DNA of 26,371 nucleotides from Paludibacter sp. (lineage in GTDB: Bacteria; Bacteroidota; Bacteroidia; Bacteroidales; Paludibacteraceae). The stretch's first letter is position 1. Every line of letters starts with the position of its first letter. Position numbers and translations under genes: made by a program. Positions 6,767 to 14,392 of this stretch are shown piece after piece. Under the pieces are notes generated by a model. The model had not been told where the DNA came from and ran no database searches. It saw nothing but the letters and a program-made list of their open reading frames with translations. The stretch spans positions 1 through 26,371 of the forward strand of contig WRGS01000231.1 of NCBI GenBank assembly GCA_009787075.1, given 5' to 3'.

Positions 6767-8038
6767 TTATTCTATCAATTTTGTTTCTTTCAAACGGGCA
6801 TAACGACCAATAATTTTTTCGTTTTTGTCTATATAAAATATTACAGGAGTGCTTCTTACGCCATAATCGTTAAAAATTTTTCCTTCAAAACCTTGAAAAT
6901 CACAAAATTTATTTTCCCATTCAAAAGTATTGGCAAGTTCTTTGTAAATCGTTGGTTCAGTGTCAGATGCAATACTAATTACTTGAATTCCTTTACTTTG
7001 TAATTGCGCATAATATTTTTTAAATTCGGCAATTTGTTCAACGCAATGCGGACAATCCGATTCGTAAAAAAACAAAATCGTGTTTTTCAGCGATTTAACG
7101 CCGTCAATTTTATGAGCCGAATTACCGATTTTGCCTTTCAAAACTTCCGCTGAATATTTATATGCAAATGAAAATTTATCCAGCCGATTGGAATTTACCA
7201 AATATTGAGCAATCATATCTTCGGCATCAGCCCACGAATTACGCTGGCATTGCGTTGCCAAATCGTCGGCAAAAGCGCGAAAAACATTGTCGGAACGTAT
7301 TTGCTGCATCTTTTTTACCATTAATTCTCCATATTGGGCTGTGGAATTCATTAATTTCAGAACAACTTTTTGCGCAGGAGAATAAAGGTCAGATGTGTAT
7401 AAATCGTCAATTTTCAACGAATCGGAATAAAACGCAAGCAGTGCGGCATAGTTCTGTTTTTTCTCTGCGGGCAAAAAAAGCCGCTGCGCATAACCATTTG
7501 TAAAACGCTGAATTTCAATATATTTACACGCATAAAGTTGGCAGCGGGTTAATTCACTGTACATTGCAGAATAAATTTTATTCTGATTTACAAATTCGCT
7601 ATTCATTGCGGCAACCAACTGTGAATTTTCGGGGAAAAGCGGCAAGCCTTTGTAAATAAATTCAACTTTATCGCAAACTGATGCAAAATCGGTTTGCTTT
7701 TTTATAAATATTTCATTTTCAGTGCTTTGCTCAATTTTCAAATTGTTTCCTTCGTTTATTACAGTAAAATTTTCACTATTCATCACGCAGTTCCACTTGT
7801 CCGCGCCTGCTTCAAAACGCAAAATTCCGCAATAATTTGCATATTGCGCTGGCATTTTAAAACTGAAAATTCCATCAGGCGGAACAATCCCGCGAGCCAA
7901 AGTGTCGGTTTGCGCCCCTTGAAAAGCACAAATAAAATACTGCCGATTAGATAAATTCGGCGTTTTAAAATTAACTGTTTGCGCAAAAGATAAACTTGCA
8001 CAAAATATTGAAATACAAATAATTAAATATTTTTGCAT
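6767..8038 (-). CDS. periplasmic thioredoxin-like (TlpA/AhpC-type) protein
   Basis: The start at 8038 is chosen because it begins a signal peptide (MQKYLIICISIFCASLSFAQ) ten bases past the stop of the upstream gene. An ATG at 8065 would overlap that gene. The 423-residue product has an N-terminal beta-rich domain of the type common before TlpA domains in Bacteroidetes (about 21-110), a helical middle (about 130-300), and a thioredoxin fold with CPHC at 329-332 and the cis-Pro at STPV (397-400). CPHC is the active-site pair of DsbA-like and some TlpA-like proteins, so a redox role in the envelope is likely. The substrate is unknown. It probably shares a transcript with the conserved unknown gene upstream. 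Confidence 0.85.
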   Translation of the reverse strand: MQKYLIICISIFCASLSFAQTVNFKTPNLSNRQYFICAFQGAQTDTLARGIVPPDGIFSFKMPAQYANYCGILRFEAGADKWNCVMNSENFTVINEGNNLKIEQSTENEIFIKKQTDFASVCDKVEFIYKGLPLFPENSQLVAAMNSEFVNQNKIYSAMYSELTRCQLYACKYIEIQRFTNGYAQRLFLPAEKKQNYAALLAFYSDSLKIDDLYTSDLYSPAQKVVLKLMNSTAQYGELMVKKMQQIRSDNVFRAFADDLATQCQRNSWADAEDMIAQYLVNSNRLDKFSFAYKYSAEVLKGKIGNSAHKIDGVKSLKNTILFFYESDCPHCVEQIAEFKKYYAQLQSKGIQVISIASDTEPTIYKELANTFEWENKFCDFQGFEGKIFNDYGVRSTPVIFYIDKNEKIIGRYARLKETKLIE

Positions 8039-8048
8039 AAAATTAATT

Positions 8049-8744
8049 TTAATATTTTTGTTCATTGTTCCGAAAATAATATACAATTCCAAATTCGCGG
8101 CAAAGTGCGTAGTGTGTTTCTGGCGGCTCATTTTTAAAATGCTCTTCTACTTTGTTCCAAATTTCGAGAATAATTCGGTCGGCTTCTGCCAGCAACGCGA
8201 TAAAATCCTCGCGGCTGCGTCCTGTGGTCGATTTGTACAGTTGTTGCGAGTCGTAATGTTCTTTAAAAATATCATAATGTACGCGTACTTTGTTAATTGC
8301 AGGATTATAAATCGGAATTCCTCCGTTTTGCGTGCGCTGCTCCTCGCCTTCAATAATCTTGCCGCCCCAAAAAAGTACGCTGTCTTCGGCGTTTAAATTT
8401 GGAACGTTGCTGCTGTTTGGCGAAAGTCCGTAAAGAGTTCGATTTTCCTTTTTAATTTCACCGCGGATAACTGCCAAATTGAACACCTGAATAAAGTGAG
8501 AAATATACATACGCGCCTGATTCAGAGTTTGTTGATAGCGTTTTGAAGCATCAATTCGCGTAGAAAGTTTATTTTGATAAAGCGAAAGTTTCTGTTCAAA
8601 ATTATTGGCAAATATTCTCGCTTCGCTGAAAAGTTTCAAAGACATAACTTTCTGATTATAAGGCAATTTCTCGTCTTTTTCAACGGCTGTACGCAAAGCA
8701 AGCACACGTGCATTATTAGTTTTCGGCAAACGGCGATATGGCAT
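8049..8744 (-). CDS. conserved Bacteroidetes protein of unknown function
   Basis: A 231-residue soluble protein beginning MPYRRLPKTNNARV, with no signal peptide and no membrane segment. It is basic at the N-terminus and predicted mostly helical, with Lys/Glu-rich stretches (residues 20-110) and a C-terminal acidic helix (DFIALLAEADRIILEIWNKV). The opening MPYRRLP...AR is, as I recall, shared by a family found in many Bacteroidales, but I know no function for it. No catalytic motif stands out. It has its own promoter box and precedes the thioredoxin-like gene by ten bases. Confidence 0.75.
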   Translation of the reverse strand: MPYRRLPKTNNARVLALRTAVEKDEKLPYNQKVMSLKLFSEARIFANNFEQKLSLYQNKLSTRIDASKRYQQTLNQARMYISHFIQVFNLAVIRGEIKKENRTLYGLSPNSSNVPNLNAEDSVLFWGGKIIEGEEQRTQNGGIPIYNPAINKVRVHYDIFKEHYDSQQLYKSTTGRSREDFIALLAEADRIILEIWNKVEEHFKNEPPETHYALCREFGIVYYFRNNEQKY

Positions 8745-8772
8745 TTTGTAATTTTTTTGGTTAAAATTTTTA

Positions 8773-8804
8773 CAAAAGTAAATATTTTATTTGATTCTTT
8801 GCAA
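8773..8804 (-). promoter_or_regulatory. promoter of the unknown gene and thioredoxin-like gene
   Basis: Minus strand TACTTTTG at 8780..8773 fits TAnnTTTG, and TTG at 8804..8802 lies 21 bases upstream, inside the 3' end of the isoprenyl synthase gene. It is placed 28 bases before the start at 8744. Confidence 0.5.
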
Positions 8805-9764
8805 TAATTGTTTTGTTAAAATTTGCAAATTTTCTTTTCTTTTGTCCTCAACTGCCACACAATTAATATTTTCCAACGATTTTTTATAATAAAAATTAAT
8901 TTTTTCTTCTGCAAGTTCTTTTATTTTCAATTTATTAAAAATTTCGGTCATTCTGCTGATTTTTTCCTCTGGCAGAATATTATTATTTTTTAAAAGAAAA
9001 TTTAATTCTTCTTCTTCTTTTCCCCCTTTTGCCCGCTGTAAAGCATTGATTAACAGATATGTTTTTTTATTACAAAGAATATCGCCGCCGATTTTTTTGC
9101 CAAAAGTTTTTTCGTCGCCCCAAACGTCAAGAAAATCGTCTTTGAGTTGAAAGGCGAGACCAAGATTAATTCCGAAATTATAAATTGCCTGACAATCAGC
9201 GTTTTGCGCTTTGCCGACAATCGCGCCGATTTTCAAAGCGCAACCCAAAAGCACCGCAGTTTTCAATTTTATCATTTCCAAATATTGATTTTCAGAAATT
9301 TCACTCTGCGTTTCAAAATCCATATCCAACTGCTGCCCCTGACAAACTTCGATAGCAGTTTGAGAAAAAACATCGAGAATTTCTTTTAAAAGTTCTGTTT
9401 CTGTTTGTGCAATATATTGATATGCAATTATTTGCATCGCATCGCCAGAAAGAATTGCCGCGTTTTCGTTCCATTTTTTATGCACTGTTGGTTGTCCGCG
9501 CCGCATTTGAGCCTTGTCCATAATATCATCGTGCAAAAGCGTAAAATTGTGAAAAATTTCTATGCCGATAGCGGGATTTATAGCAGGTAAAACATTGTTG
9601 GAAAATAAATTACATGCCATCAAAGTAAGTGCGGGGCGCAACCGCTTTCCGCCCAAATTCAACACATATTCAATCGGCGCATAAAGTTCTTTCGGCTCGC
9701 GCTGCCAATTAATTGTATTAATTTGATTTTCAACGATTTTTAAAATTTCTTCAAAAGTTTTCAT
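8787..9764 (-). CDS. trans-isoprenyl diphosphate synthase (polyprenyl synthetase)
   Basis: The enzyme condenses isopentenyl diphosphate with allylic diphosphates. Its 325 residues contain the substrate-binding GGKRLRP (38-44), the first Asp-rich motif DDIMD (79-83) followed by RRGQPTVHKKW, a KT pair near residue 168 (LKTAVLLGCAL), and the second Asp-rich motif KDDFLDVWGD (208-217). Phe74 sits five residues before the first Asp-rich motif, which has no two-residue insertion. In known enzymes a bulky aromatic here stops the chain early, so a farnesyl/geranylgeranyl product is more likely than octaprenyl (inference). It is cytoplasmic and feeds quinone, undecaprenyl or related pathways. The start is the first ATG of the frame. 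Confidence 0.92.
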   Translation of the reverse strand: MKTFEEILKIVENQINTINWQREPKELYAPIEYVLNLGGKRLRPALTLMACNLFSNNVLPAINPAIGIEIFHNFTLLHDDIMDKAQMRRGQPTVHKKWNENAAILSGDAMQIIAYQYIAQTETELLKEILDVFSQTAIEVCQGQQLDMDFETQSEISENQYLEMIKLKTAVLLGCALKIGAIVGKAQNADCQAIYNFGINLGLAFQLKDDFLDVWGDEKTFGKKIGGDILCNKKTYLLINALQRAKGGKEEEELNFLLKNNNILPEEKISRMTEIFNKLKIKELAEEKINFYYKKSLENINCVAVEDKRKENLQILTKQLLQRIK

Positions 9765-9823
9765 TTATTCGGTTTTTTGAACTCTATAGTTTTTAAAGTT
9801 TATCAAACAGTTTTAATTGCATT

Positions 9824-10159
9824 TCAAGCATTTTTGTAATATTTGCCTGATTTTTGCAACAATTGCTCAATAAATTCTTTTGACATTTGAACATTTATAG
9901 TAGATTTTGTACTCGCTATGATATTGTTATCGCCGATTTCGTTGCCCGAAAACGAAATATTTGCATTATCGTCGAGCAAATCAAACGCATCAATATTATA
10001 AAAAATTGCGATTTTTTGCAAATTTTTCGAGCCCGGCTTGCATTTGTCCGATTCCCATTTGCAATATGCATTTTGCGAAACATTTAATTTTTCCGCTATT
10101 TCCATTTGCGAAAACTTGTGTTCCTGACGGAGTTTCAGTAATAAGCCAAGAGTTGCCAT
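9824..10159 (-). CDS. XRE-family DNA-binding regulator
   Basis: ATG 10159 starts a 111-residue protein; an upstream extension in the same frame was rejected because homology begins at MATLGLLLK and a promoter box lies inside the extension. Residues 5-60 are a Cro/C1-type helix-turn-helix (LLLKLRQEHKFSQMEIAEKL, then NVSQNAYCKWE as recognition helix). The C-terminal half (SFSGNEIGDNNIIASTKSTI...) ends in a short helix and is not recognised; it may mediate dimerisation. It stands alone, divergent from the broken porin gene, whose leader contains several inverted repeats. Whether it binds them is untested. Confidence 0.85.
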   Translation of the reverse strand: MATLGLLLKLRQEHKFSQMEIAEKLNVSQNAYCKWESDKCKPGSKNLQKIAIFYNIDAFDLLDDNANISFSGNEIGDNNIIASTKSTINVQMSKEFIEQLLQKSGKYYKNA

Positions 10160-10199
10160 GTAATTGTTATTTTTTTTAATAAATAAAAATATTTTTTGG

Positions 10200-10207
10200 C
10201 AAAGGTA
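10200..10207 (-). promoter_or_regulatory. -7 box of the XRE regulator gene
   Basis: Minus strand TACCTTTG fits TAnnTTTG exactly and lies 41 bases upstream of the ATG at 10159. No correctly spaced TTG is seen. Confidence 0.5.
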
Positions 10208-10288
10208 ATTTATTTTTATCACATAAAAAAATAGCAAAAGTAGTTAAAATTAAAACTTTTGTATATTAATGTTTAAAAATATTACATA

Positions 10289-10296
10289 TAATTTTG
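10289..10296 (+). promoter_or_regulatory. candidate -7 box of the porin-like gene
   Basis: TAATTTTG fits TAnnTTTG. If used, transcription starts near 10303 and leaves a leader of about 200 bases that contains the inverted repeats at 10412-10497. A -33 TTG at normal spacing is not evident. Confidence 0.4.
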
Positions 10297-10411
10297 CATC
10301 AAATTAAAAAATCTTTTGTATTGCTGTGTCATTATAGCGGTGTAAAATAAAAATAAAAGCATTAACTGTATGTTAGTTAATACTTAAAAAACAAAGCACT
10401 ATCTTAATAGA

Positions 10412-10497
10412 AAATTATTTTAACAAAAATTTAATGGACTTCTGTTTTTTTGTTAAAATAATTTAACAAAAAGAACGATAAACAACAAGAAGTCCAT
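10412..10497 (+). repeat. competing inverted repeats in the leader of the porin-like gene
   Basis: Four elements lie in order. A (10412-10429) is the exact reverse complement of A' (10447-10464), an 18-base arm. B (10434-10443, ATGGACTTCT) lies in the loop between A and A', and its exact reverse complement B' (10488-10497) lies downstream. A third element, TTTAACAAAAA (10462-10472), repeats part of A and can pair with TTTTTGTTAAA of A' (10447-10457) around a four-base loop. So A' may pair with A, or with the third element inside a larger B-B' hairpin that ends 11 bases before the start codon. The two folds exclude each other, as in an attenuator or translational switch. DNA binding sites for a regulator are the alternative. 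Confidence 0.7.
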
Positions 10498-10508
10498 ATT
10501 ATATTTGT

Positions 10509-11098
10509 ATGAAAAAATGTTTTATTTTAATGAGTTTTGCGCTTTTGAGCGCAGGCGCGTTTGCGCAAACAACAATTTCCATTGACGCACAATTGGGTTG
10601 GGGAATTCCTCAAGGTAGCGCGTTTAAAGCTTAGATGGCGGCAAATCAACTAAAGTCGGTTTGGTTTATAATGTTGATTTGCTTTATCATTTAAGCGACC
10701 AATTAGCAGCAGGTTTGACTTACGATGCTTCTGTGCTTTTTGGCGTAAAATCGTCTAATGAAGGCATAAGCGATATCGGAATGTATGGCTTGGCTCTTTA
10801 CGGCGTGAAAGGTTATTACAAATTTTTGGATTCAAAAGTTTCGCCATTCGCCACTTTGTCCTTGGGGCTTTCTCAACTTTCTACGCCTGATGTAACTTAC
10901 GGCGACAATAGAACAGTTAAAGGTATTACAAAATCGTCAATCGGCATCAAACCCGAAATCGGCGTGCAATTTGGTAAATTTGTCATTGCTGCATCTTATT
11001 TTGTACCAATGAAATACAAATTTACCAATGTAAGCCAAAGCGCAGGCGTTTTGGAAATTTCAGCAGGCGTTAGAATTCCAATTACATTTGGAAATTAA
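10509..11098 (+). pseudogene. small outer-membrane beta-barrel protein, broken by a -1 frameshift
   Basis: ATG 10509 opens a signal peptide (MKKCFILMSFALLSAGAFA) and a barrel start (QTTISIDAQLGWGIPQGSAFK), then meets TAG at 10632. The reading continues without a break in another frame from AGC 10628 (SLDGGKSTKVGLVYNVDLLY) to the TAA at 11096. Adding one A to AAA at 10626-10628 restores a single frame of about 196 residues with alternating hydrophobic strands, YHLSDQLAAGLTYD and YKFLDSKVSPFATLSLGLS, as in small OmpA/OmpW-like barrels. The junction is not a canonical -1 slippery heptamer. A real loss-of-function mutation or a base-calling error is therefore likelier than programmed shifting. 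Without the repair, the downstream part could only start at TTG 10661 and would lack a signal peptide. A bidirectional terminator follows. Confidence 0.75.
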
Positions 11099-11120
11099 TG
11101 AGAAACAATTTTATTTTACA

Positions 11121-11153
11121 AAAAAACAGCAAGAGAGCATCTTGCTGTTTTTT
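11121..11153. terminator. bidirectional terminator between porin-like gene and MaoC gene
   Basis: A six-A run plus CAGCAAGA pairs perfectly with TCTTGCTG plus a T run around a five-base loop (GAGCA). It lies between two convergent genes, 22 bases past the porin stop and 12 bases past the stop of the MaoC gene. Confidence 0.9.
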
Positions 11154-11165
11154 TTGTGTAAAAAC

Positions 11166-11582
11166 TTACACAAATTTTGTTAAATGTTTCAGCCGCGCAA
11201 CTCCGTCAATACAAACGCGATGTTCAGGCGCGGCAGTTTCGTCAAGCAAAAGGCAACTGACTGTACCATTGTGTTTTTCGGTATTAATATCTGTAATTTC
11301 AACGCGCGCCTTGTAAGTTTTTTGCGTAAAAATAGGTGCGCGGAAACGCATTTCCTGCGAAATATAAATTGTGCCTTCGCCCGGAAAAAGCGTACCAAAA
11401 ATACGCGAAAAAACTGCTCCAGCCAAAAATCCGTGAACTATCGGACGCCCAAAAGGCGTAGTTTTAGCAAATTCTGCATCAATATGCAAAGGATTGTCAT
11501 CTCCTGTAACTTTGGCAAAATCATTGACTTGCTCTTGGGTAAAACTCAATTCGAGTTCATAAAAATCGCCTGTTTTTAACAT
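11166..11582 (-). CDS. MaoC-like (R)-specific enoyl-CoA hydratase
   Basis: A 138-residue single hot-dog-fold protein. GDDNPLH (27-33) holds the catalytic Asp28 and His33 with the spacing of the (R)-hydratase PhaJ, and FGRPIVHGFLAG (44-55) is the rest of the hydratase-2 motif. Family members hydrate trans-2-enoyl-CoA to (R)-3-hydroxyacyl-CoA in fatty-acid or hydroxyalkanoate metabolism. The short length matches PhaJ-type enzymes. No polyester synthase or beta-oxidation gene is nearby, so the pathway is open. The start is the ATG at 11582. Confidence 0.88.
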   Translation of the reverse strand: MLKTGDFYELELSFTQEQVNDFAKVTGDDNPLHIDAEFAKTTPFGRPIVHGFLAGAVFSRIFGTLFPGEGTIYISQEMRFRAPIFTQKTYKARVEITDINTEKHNGTVSCLLLDETAAPEHRVCIDGVARLKHLTKFV

Positions 11583-11630
11583 AAATTTATGGTTTATTAG
11601 AAATTATCAATTAAGTTACCGATTATTTTT

Positions 11631-13601
11631 TTATTCTGTTTGAAAAGGCGATGCTGGCAGTCCGTTTTTGCCGCGCAAATTCCACCAATTCGGATTATTT
11701 GCCCACGCATAACGCACCTGTGCAGGATTTTCTATTTCTTTGTTCCAAACTTCAACGGTTTTTCCAACGATTTTTGCCTGCGCAGGCAGAAATGTTCCAT
11801 TTTTTTTATCAGAAATATAAAATCCATTTAATTCTTCAACCTGCTGAAAATCAGCCGTTCCTTCACGAAAATACAGAATAATTTTATTTCCTTTAATTTC
11901 GTATTTTTCATATAAAGGACTGTCGGCTGAAATATTTTCGCCATAAGCCAATTTTCTCGCCTGCAAAGAAAGCCGCAAGCCAATGTCTTTTTTGTTCAAC
12001 GGGTGAATGTCGTTCCATTCGCCAAGGTCGATAGTTACAGCCATTGCGGTATTGTCAATTTTTTCGTCAATAATTCGTTGAACATTGCGCAGAGCCGCCC
12101 AATTGCTGTTTTGTTGATAGGGCGCAGCGTCCATAAAGTTGCAAAGTTGCACCAACAAAAAAGGAAGATTTTTATTTTTCCAATCTTCGCGCCAGTTTGC
12201 AATAAGCGCATTCATTAAGTCAAAATATTCATAATAATTAGAAGTGTTCGACTCGCCCTGATACCACACAAAACCTTTGATATTAAAATTTGTAAGCGGC
12301 GCAATCATAGCGTTGTACAAGCCTGTCGGCTGACAATGAATATACATTGCCACACCTGCAACCGCAGGCATAATTGCGCCTGTTTTATATTTCCATTCGC
12401 CTTCAAGGGAAATTTCCGCGCCATTATTAAAAACAATTTTATACGGTTTTTCCCTAACAAATTCAGGCGTTCCGCTCTGGCTGACAAGCCTGATGGTAAC
12501 AGTATTTTTTCCGTTTTTTAAAATATTTTTTGGAATAAAATAATTGCGCGGCGGATATTGATAGGTGGTATTTCCCACAAACTGCCCATTTACAAAAACC
12601 GAATCGGCATCGACAATGCGCCCCATAAACAGTTTTGCTGCCTGATTTTCAAATTCTTTGTCAATGTCAATATCTTTGCGAAACCAGAATACGCCGTTTT
12701 GTTGAGCAAAGCCATTGTTTTTTCCCCACGAATTGTCGAAAAGGTCGGTTGTTGTCCAATCGCTGTCGTTGTAAGATGCTGAATACCAGCGCGGTTGCTC
12801 GTTGCTTCCCAAGTCTTCCAAATTTGCAACCTGCTGCCAACGCTGCGAAGGCAAATTGCTCAAATTCTGCATTTGTTTCACAAAATTATCGTCCTGCACA
12901 AGATGCAACGCACTTTCATTTGCGGGAAACCGCTTAATATATTTTTCAGAAATCCACGCTTCGGCAGGAGTTCCGCCAACGCTCGAATTGATTATTCCAA
13001 CAGGAATATTTGTTTTTTCGTACATAAATTTTGCAAAAAAATATGCCACGCCCGAAAAATTCTGTGCAGTTTCGGGCGTTAAATCCACCCACGAGCATAC
13101 AGGAACATCCGTTTGCGGATAATGAAAATTGTACGTCATCGGAATTTTAACATAGCGAATTTGCGGATTGGAATAAGCGGCAATTTCATCGCCATACATG
13201 CTCATAAGGCGCGAAATTGGCGTTTCCATATTCGATTGACCGCTGCAAAGCCAAACATCGCCAAATGTTATGTTGTTAATTGTCAAGGTATTGCTTGCCG
13301 AAATTGTCATACAATAATTTCCGCCGCCTTTTTGCGCAGGCAAGGTAACAAACCAATTCCCTGCACTGTCGGCAACGGTTTTGTATGAAGTTGTAAGGTC
13401 AGAATGTTTTTTATTATCAGAATATTTTTTATCAAAAGTAACCGTAATTTTTTCTGACGGAGCAGCCCAGCCAAAGATTTTAGCAGGGACATCACGTTGC
13501 AAAATCATATTGTCTCCCACAAGGTGCGGCAACCGCACCTGCGCCGATAATATACCCGCAATAAACAACATTGCCAAAGAAACAGAAAATTTGTTTTTCA
13601 T
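11631..13601 (-). CDS. sialate O-acetylesterase family, secreted carbohydrate esterase
   Basis: The 656-residue protein has a signal peptide (MKNKFSVSLAMLFIAGILSA) and an N-terminal beta domain (about 21-110). The SGNH-type esterase domain follows, with WLCSGQSNM (117-125, nucleophile Ser123), SSVGGTPAEAW (206-216), WYQGESN (446-452) and the Asp/His pair in NDIHP (530-534). Between the halves of the esterase, residues about 265-400 form a jelly-roll insertion (FWFRKDIDIDKEF...VFVNGQF), as in glycosidase sugar-binding domains; this interruption is normal for the family. It removes O-acetyl groups from sialic acids or plant polysaccharides such as xylan; which one cannot be told here. No sialidase, transporter or SusCD pair is adjacent. 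Confidence 0.9.
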   Translation of the reverse strand: MKNKFSVSLAMLFIAGILSAQVRLPHLVGDNMILQRDVPAKIFGWAAPSEKITVTFDKKYSDNKKHSDLTTSYKTVADSAGNWFVTLPAQKGGGNYCMTISASNTLTINNITFGDVWLCSGQSNMETPISRLMSMYGDEIAAYSNPQIRYVKIPMTYNFHYPQTDVPVCSWVDLTPETAQNFSGVAYFFAKFMYEKTNIPVGIINSSVGGTPAEAWISEKYIKRFPANESALHLVQDDNFVKQMQNLSNLPSQRWQQVANLEDLGSNEQPRWYSASYNDSDWTTTDLFDNSWGKNNGFAQQNGVFWFRKDIDIDKEFENQAAKLFMGRIVDADSVFVNGQFVGNTTYQYPPRNYFIPKNILKNGKNTVTIRLVSQSGTPEFVREKPYKIVFNNGAEISLEGEWKYKTGAIMPAVAGVAMYIHCQPTGLYNAMIAPLTNFNIKGFVWYQGESNTSNYYEYFDLMNALIANWREDWKNKNLPFLLVQLCNFMDAAPYQQNSNWAALRNVQRIIDEKIDNTAMAVTIDLGEWNDIHPLNKKDIGLRLSLQARKLAYGENISADSPLYEKYEIKGNKIILYFREGTADFQQVEELNGFYISDKKNGTFLPAQAKIVGKTVEVWNKEIENPAQVRYAWANNPNWWNLRGKNGLPASPFQTE

Positions 13602-13793
13602 TTCTATTTTATCTTTTTAGAGTTAAACTGTACCAATTTTTCCCAATCAATTTCTCCATTGTCAATTTTTATTTATTAAACTTTACAAAATATTCGTCAA
13701 TTTCAGGGCATATAGGCGGGTTCAGGGTTGTAATTCTGAAATTTATTTCGCAGGCTATTGGTTATAACCTGCTGAATGTGTGATTTTTGGTGG
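13602..13793. other. intergenic region upstream of the esterase gene
   Basis: No gene is supported. Bases 13750-13772 form a nine-position hairpin with one mismatch (arms GCAGGCTAT and ATAACCTGC) that contains the perfect ten-base palindrome GGTTATAACC at 13760-13769. There is no T run, so it is a weak candidate for a regulator site rather than a terminator. No TAnnTTTG box for the esterase was found. Confidence 0.35.
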
Positions 13794-14120
13794 TTAGTTA
13801 GCACCATTGTCTATTATTTTAATATTTTTTGTAAATAATTCTCTATCGTGTATGTTTTTCCAAATACATTGTTCAAGTATAAAAAAATCAAAATTATTTT
13901 CTTTATCTTGATACATACTCATTCTTTTCAAACTTTTTATTGCTTGATTTAACGATTTTATTATTTCGGGTTCAGATAAAAAAGACCATTTAGAAATTTC
14001 TTCTGCAATTTCTTCTATTGATTCCTCTGTATCTATTAAAACGGATTTTTTTTCTAAAAATAATTCAGAACTCCAAACCTCAACGTTTCCTACATTAAAA
14101 CTTGCGTAATAGCATTTCAT
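13794..14120 (-). CDS. small protein of unknown function
   Basis: The ATG at 14120 gives 108 residues; the longer in-frame start overlaps the preceding short ORFs. It begins MKCYYASFNVGNVEVWSSEL, has an acidic middle (DTEESIEEIAEEISKW) and a helical second half (EIIKSLNQAIKSLKRMSMYQ), with no signal peptide or membrane segment. I do not recognise the family. It is last in a tight series of short ORFs next to a broken methyltransferase start and could be a remnant or accessory gene of the same acquired module. Reality as a gene is likely but not certain. Confidence 0.5.
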   Translation of the reverse strand: MKCYYASFNVGNVEVWSSELFLEKKSVLIDTEESIEEIAEEISKWSFLSEPEIIKSLNQAIKSLKRMSMYQDKENNFDFFILEQCIWKNIHDRELFTKNIKIIDNGAN

Positions 14121-14133
14121 ATTTACTTCTTTT

Positions 14134-14205
14134 TTAATTGAAATATTGTGCCGAATACACTGCTTCACAAACCAATCCAAATTTGAAAATTTGTTTGTTA
14201 CTCAT
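14134..14205 (-). CDS. 23-codon ORF, possible truncated gene start
   Basis: The ATG at 14205 overlaps the stop of the upstream 62-codon ORF in an ATGA arrangement, typical of translational coupling. The product is MSNKQIFKFGLVCEAVYSAQ plus three residues, then TAA. It is too short to classify. It may be the beginning of a larger protein lost by deletion, or a genuine microprotein. The next gene starts 13 bases after its stop. Confidence 0.3.
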   Translation of the reverse strand: MSNKQIFKFGLVCEAVYSAQYFN

Positions 14206-14390
14206 TTCTTTATCATTTCTGTGAAAATAGTGTTATATGTAATATCAAGTGCAACATCTGAAATACCCCATTCTATGCCCTCTTTTGCAATTGCAATTTC
14301 ATTATCAGATAATTTTCTACCTATCCTATTCATTGCTTCATTTTGCAAGTCTTCTTGTGTAATTACAAATATAATATCATCTTTTCCCAT
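14202..14390 (-). CDS. small acidic protein of unknown function
   Basis: A 62-residue ORF starting MGKDDIIFVITQEDLQNEAM and continuing with a helical segment (RIGRKLSDNEIAIAKEGIEW). It starts two bases after the stop of the broken methyltransferase-like frame and its own stop overlaps the next ATG, so the ORFs were once translated together. Small proteins of this appearance (xITxEDLQ...IGRxLSDxEI) occur beside accessory genes, but I cannot name a family. It has no signal peptide or cysteines. Confidence 0.5.
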   Translation of the reverse strand: MGKDDIIFVITQEDLQNEAMNRIGRKLSDNEIAIAKEGIEWGISDVALDITYNTIFTEMIKK

Positions 14391-14392
14391 AA

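Noticed and set aside
10434..10497. invertible promoter segment bounded by the 10-base inverted repeats
   Set aside because: The segment is much shorter than known Bacteroides invertible promoters, and no recombinase gene or clear promoter lies inside; kept only as an alternative to the RNA-switch reading.
10500..10507. TATATTTG directly before the porin ATG as a promoter
   Set aside because: It matches TAnnTTTG, but transcription would then begin inside the coding sequence, past the start codon.
10620..10634. programmed -1 ribosomal frameshift in the porin-like gene
   Set aside because: The zero-frame codons are GCG TTT AAA GCT; this is not an X XXY YYZ heptamer in the right register, and slipping AAA back by one base would place TAA in the site.
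11184..11579. 131-codon plus-strand ORF opposite the MaoC gene
   Set aside because: The minus strand has clear hydratase motifs over the same bases; the plus frame is Phe/Cys/Arg-rich noise.
13640..13750. short minus-strand reading NPPICPEIDEYFVKFNK as a gene remnant
   Set aside because: Only about 24 codons between stops and no start codon; nothing supports coding.
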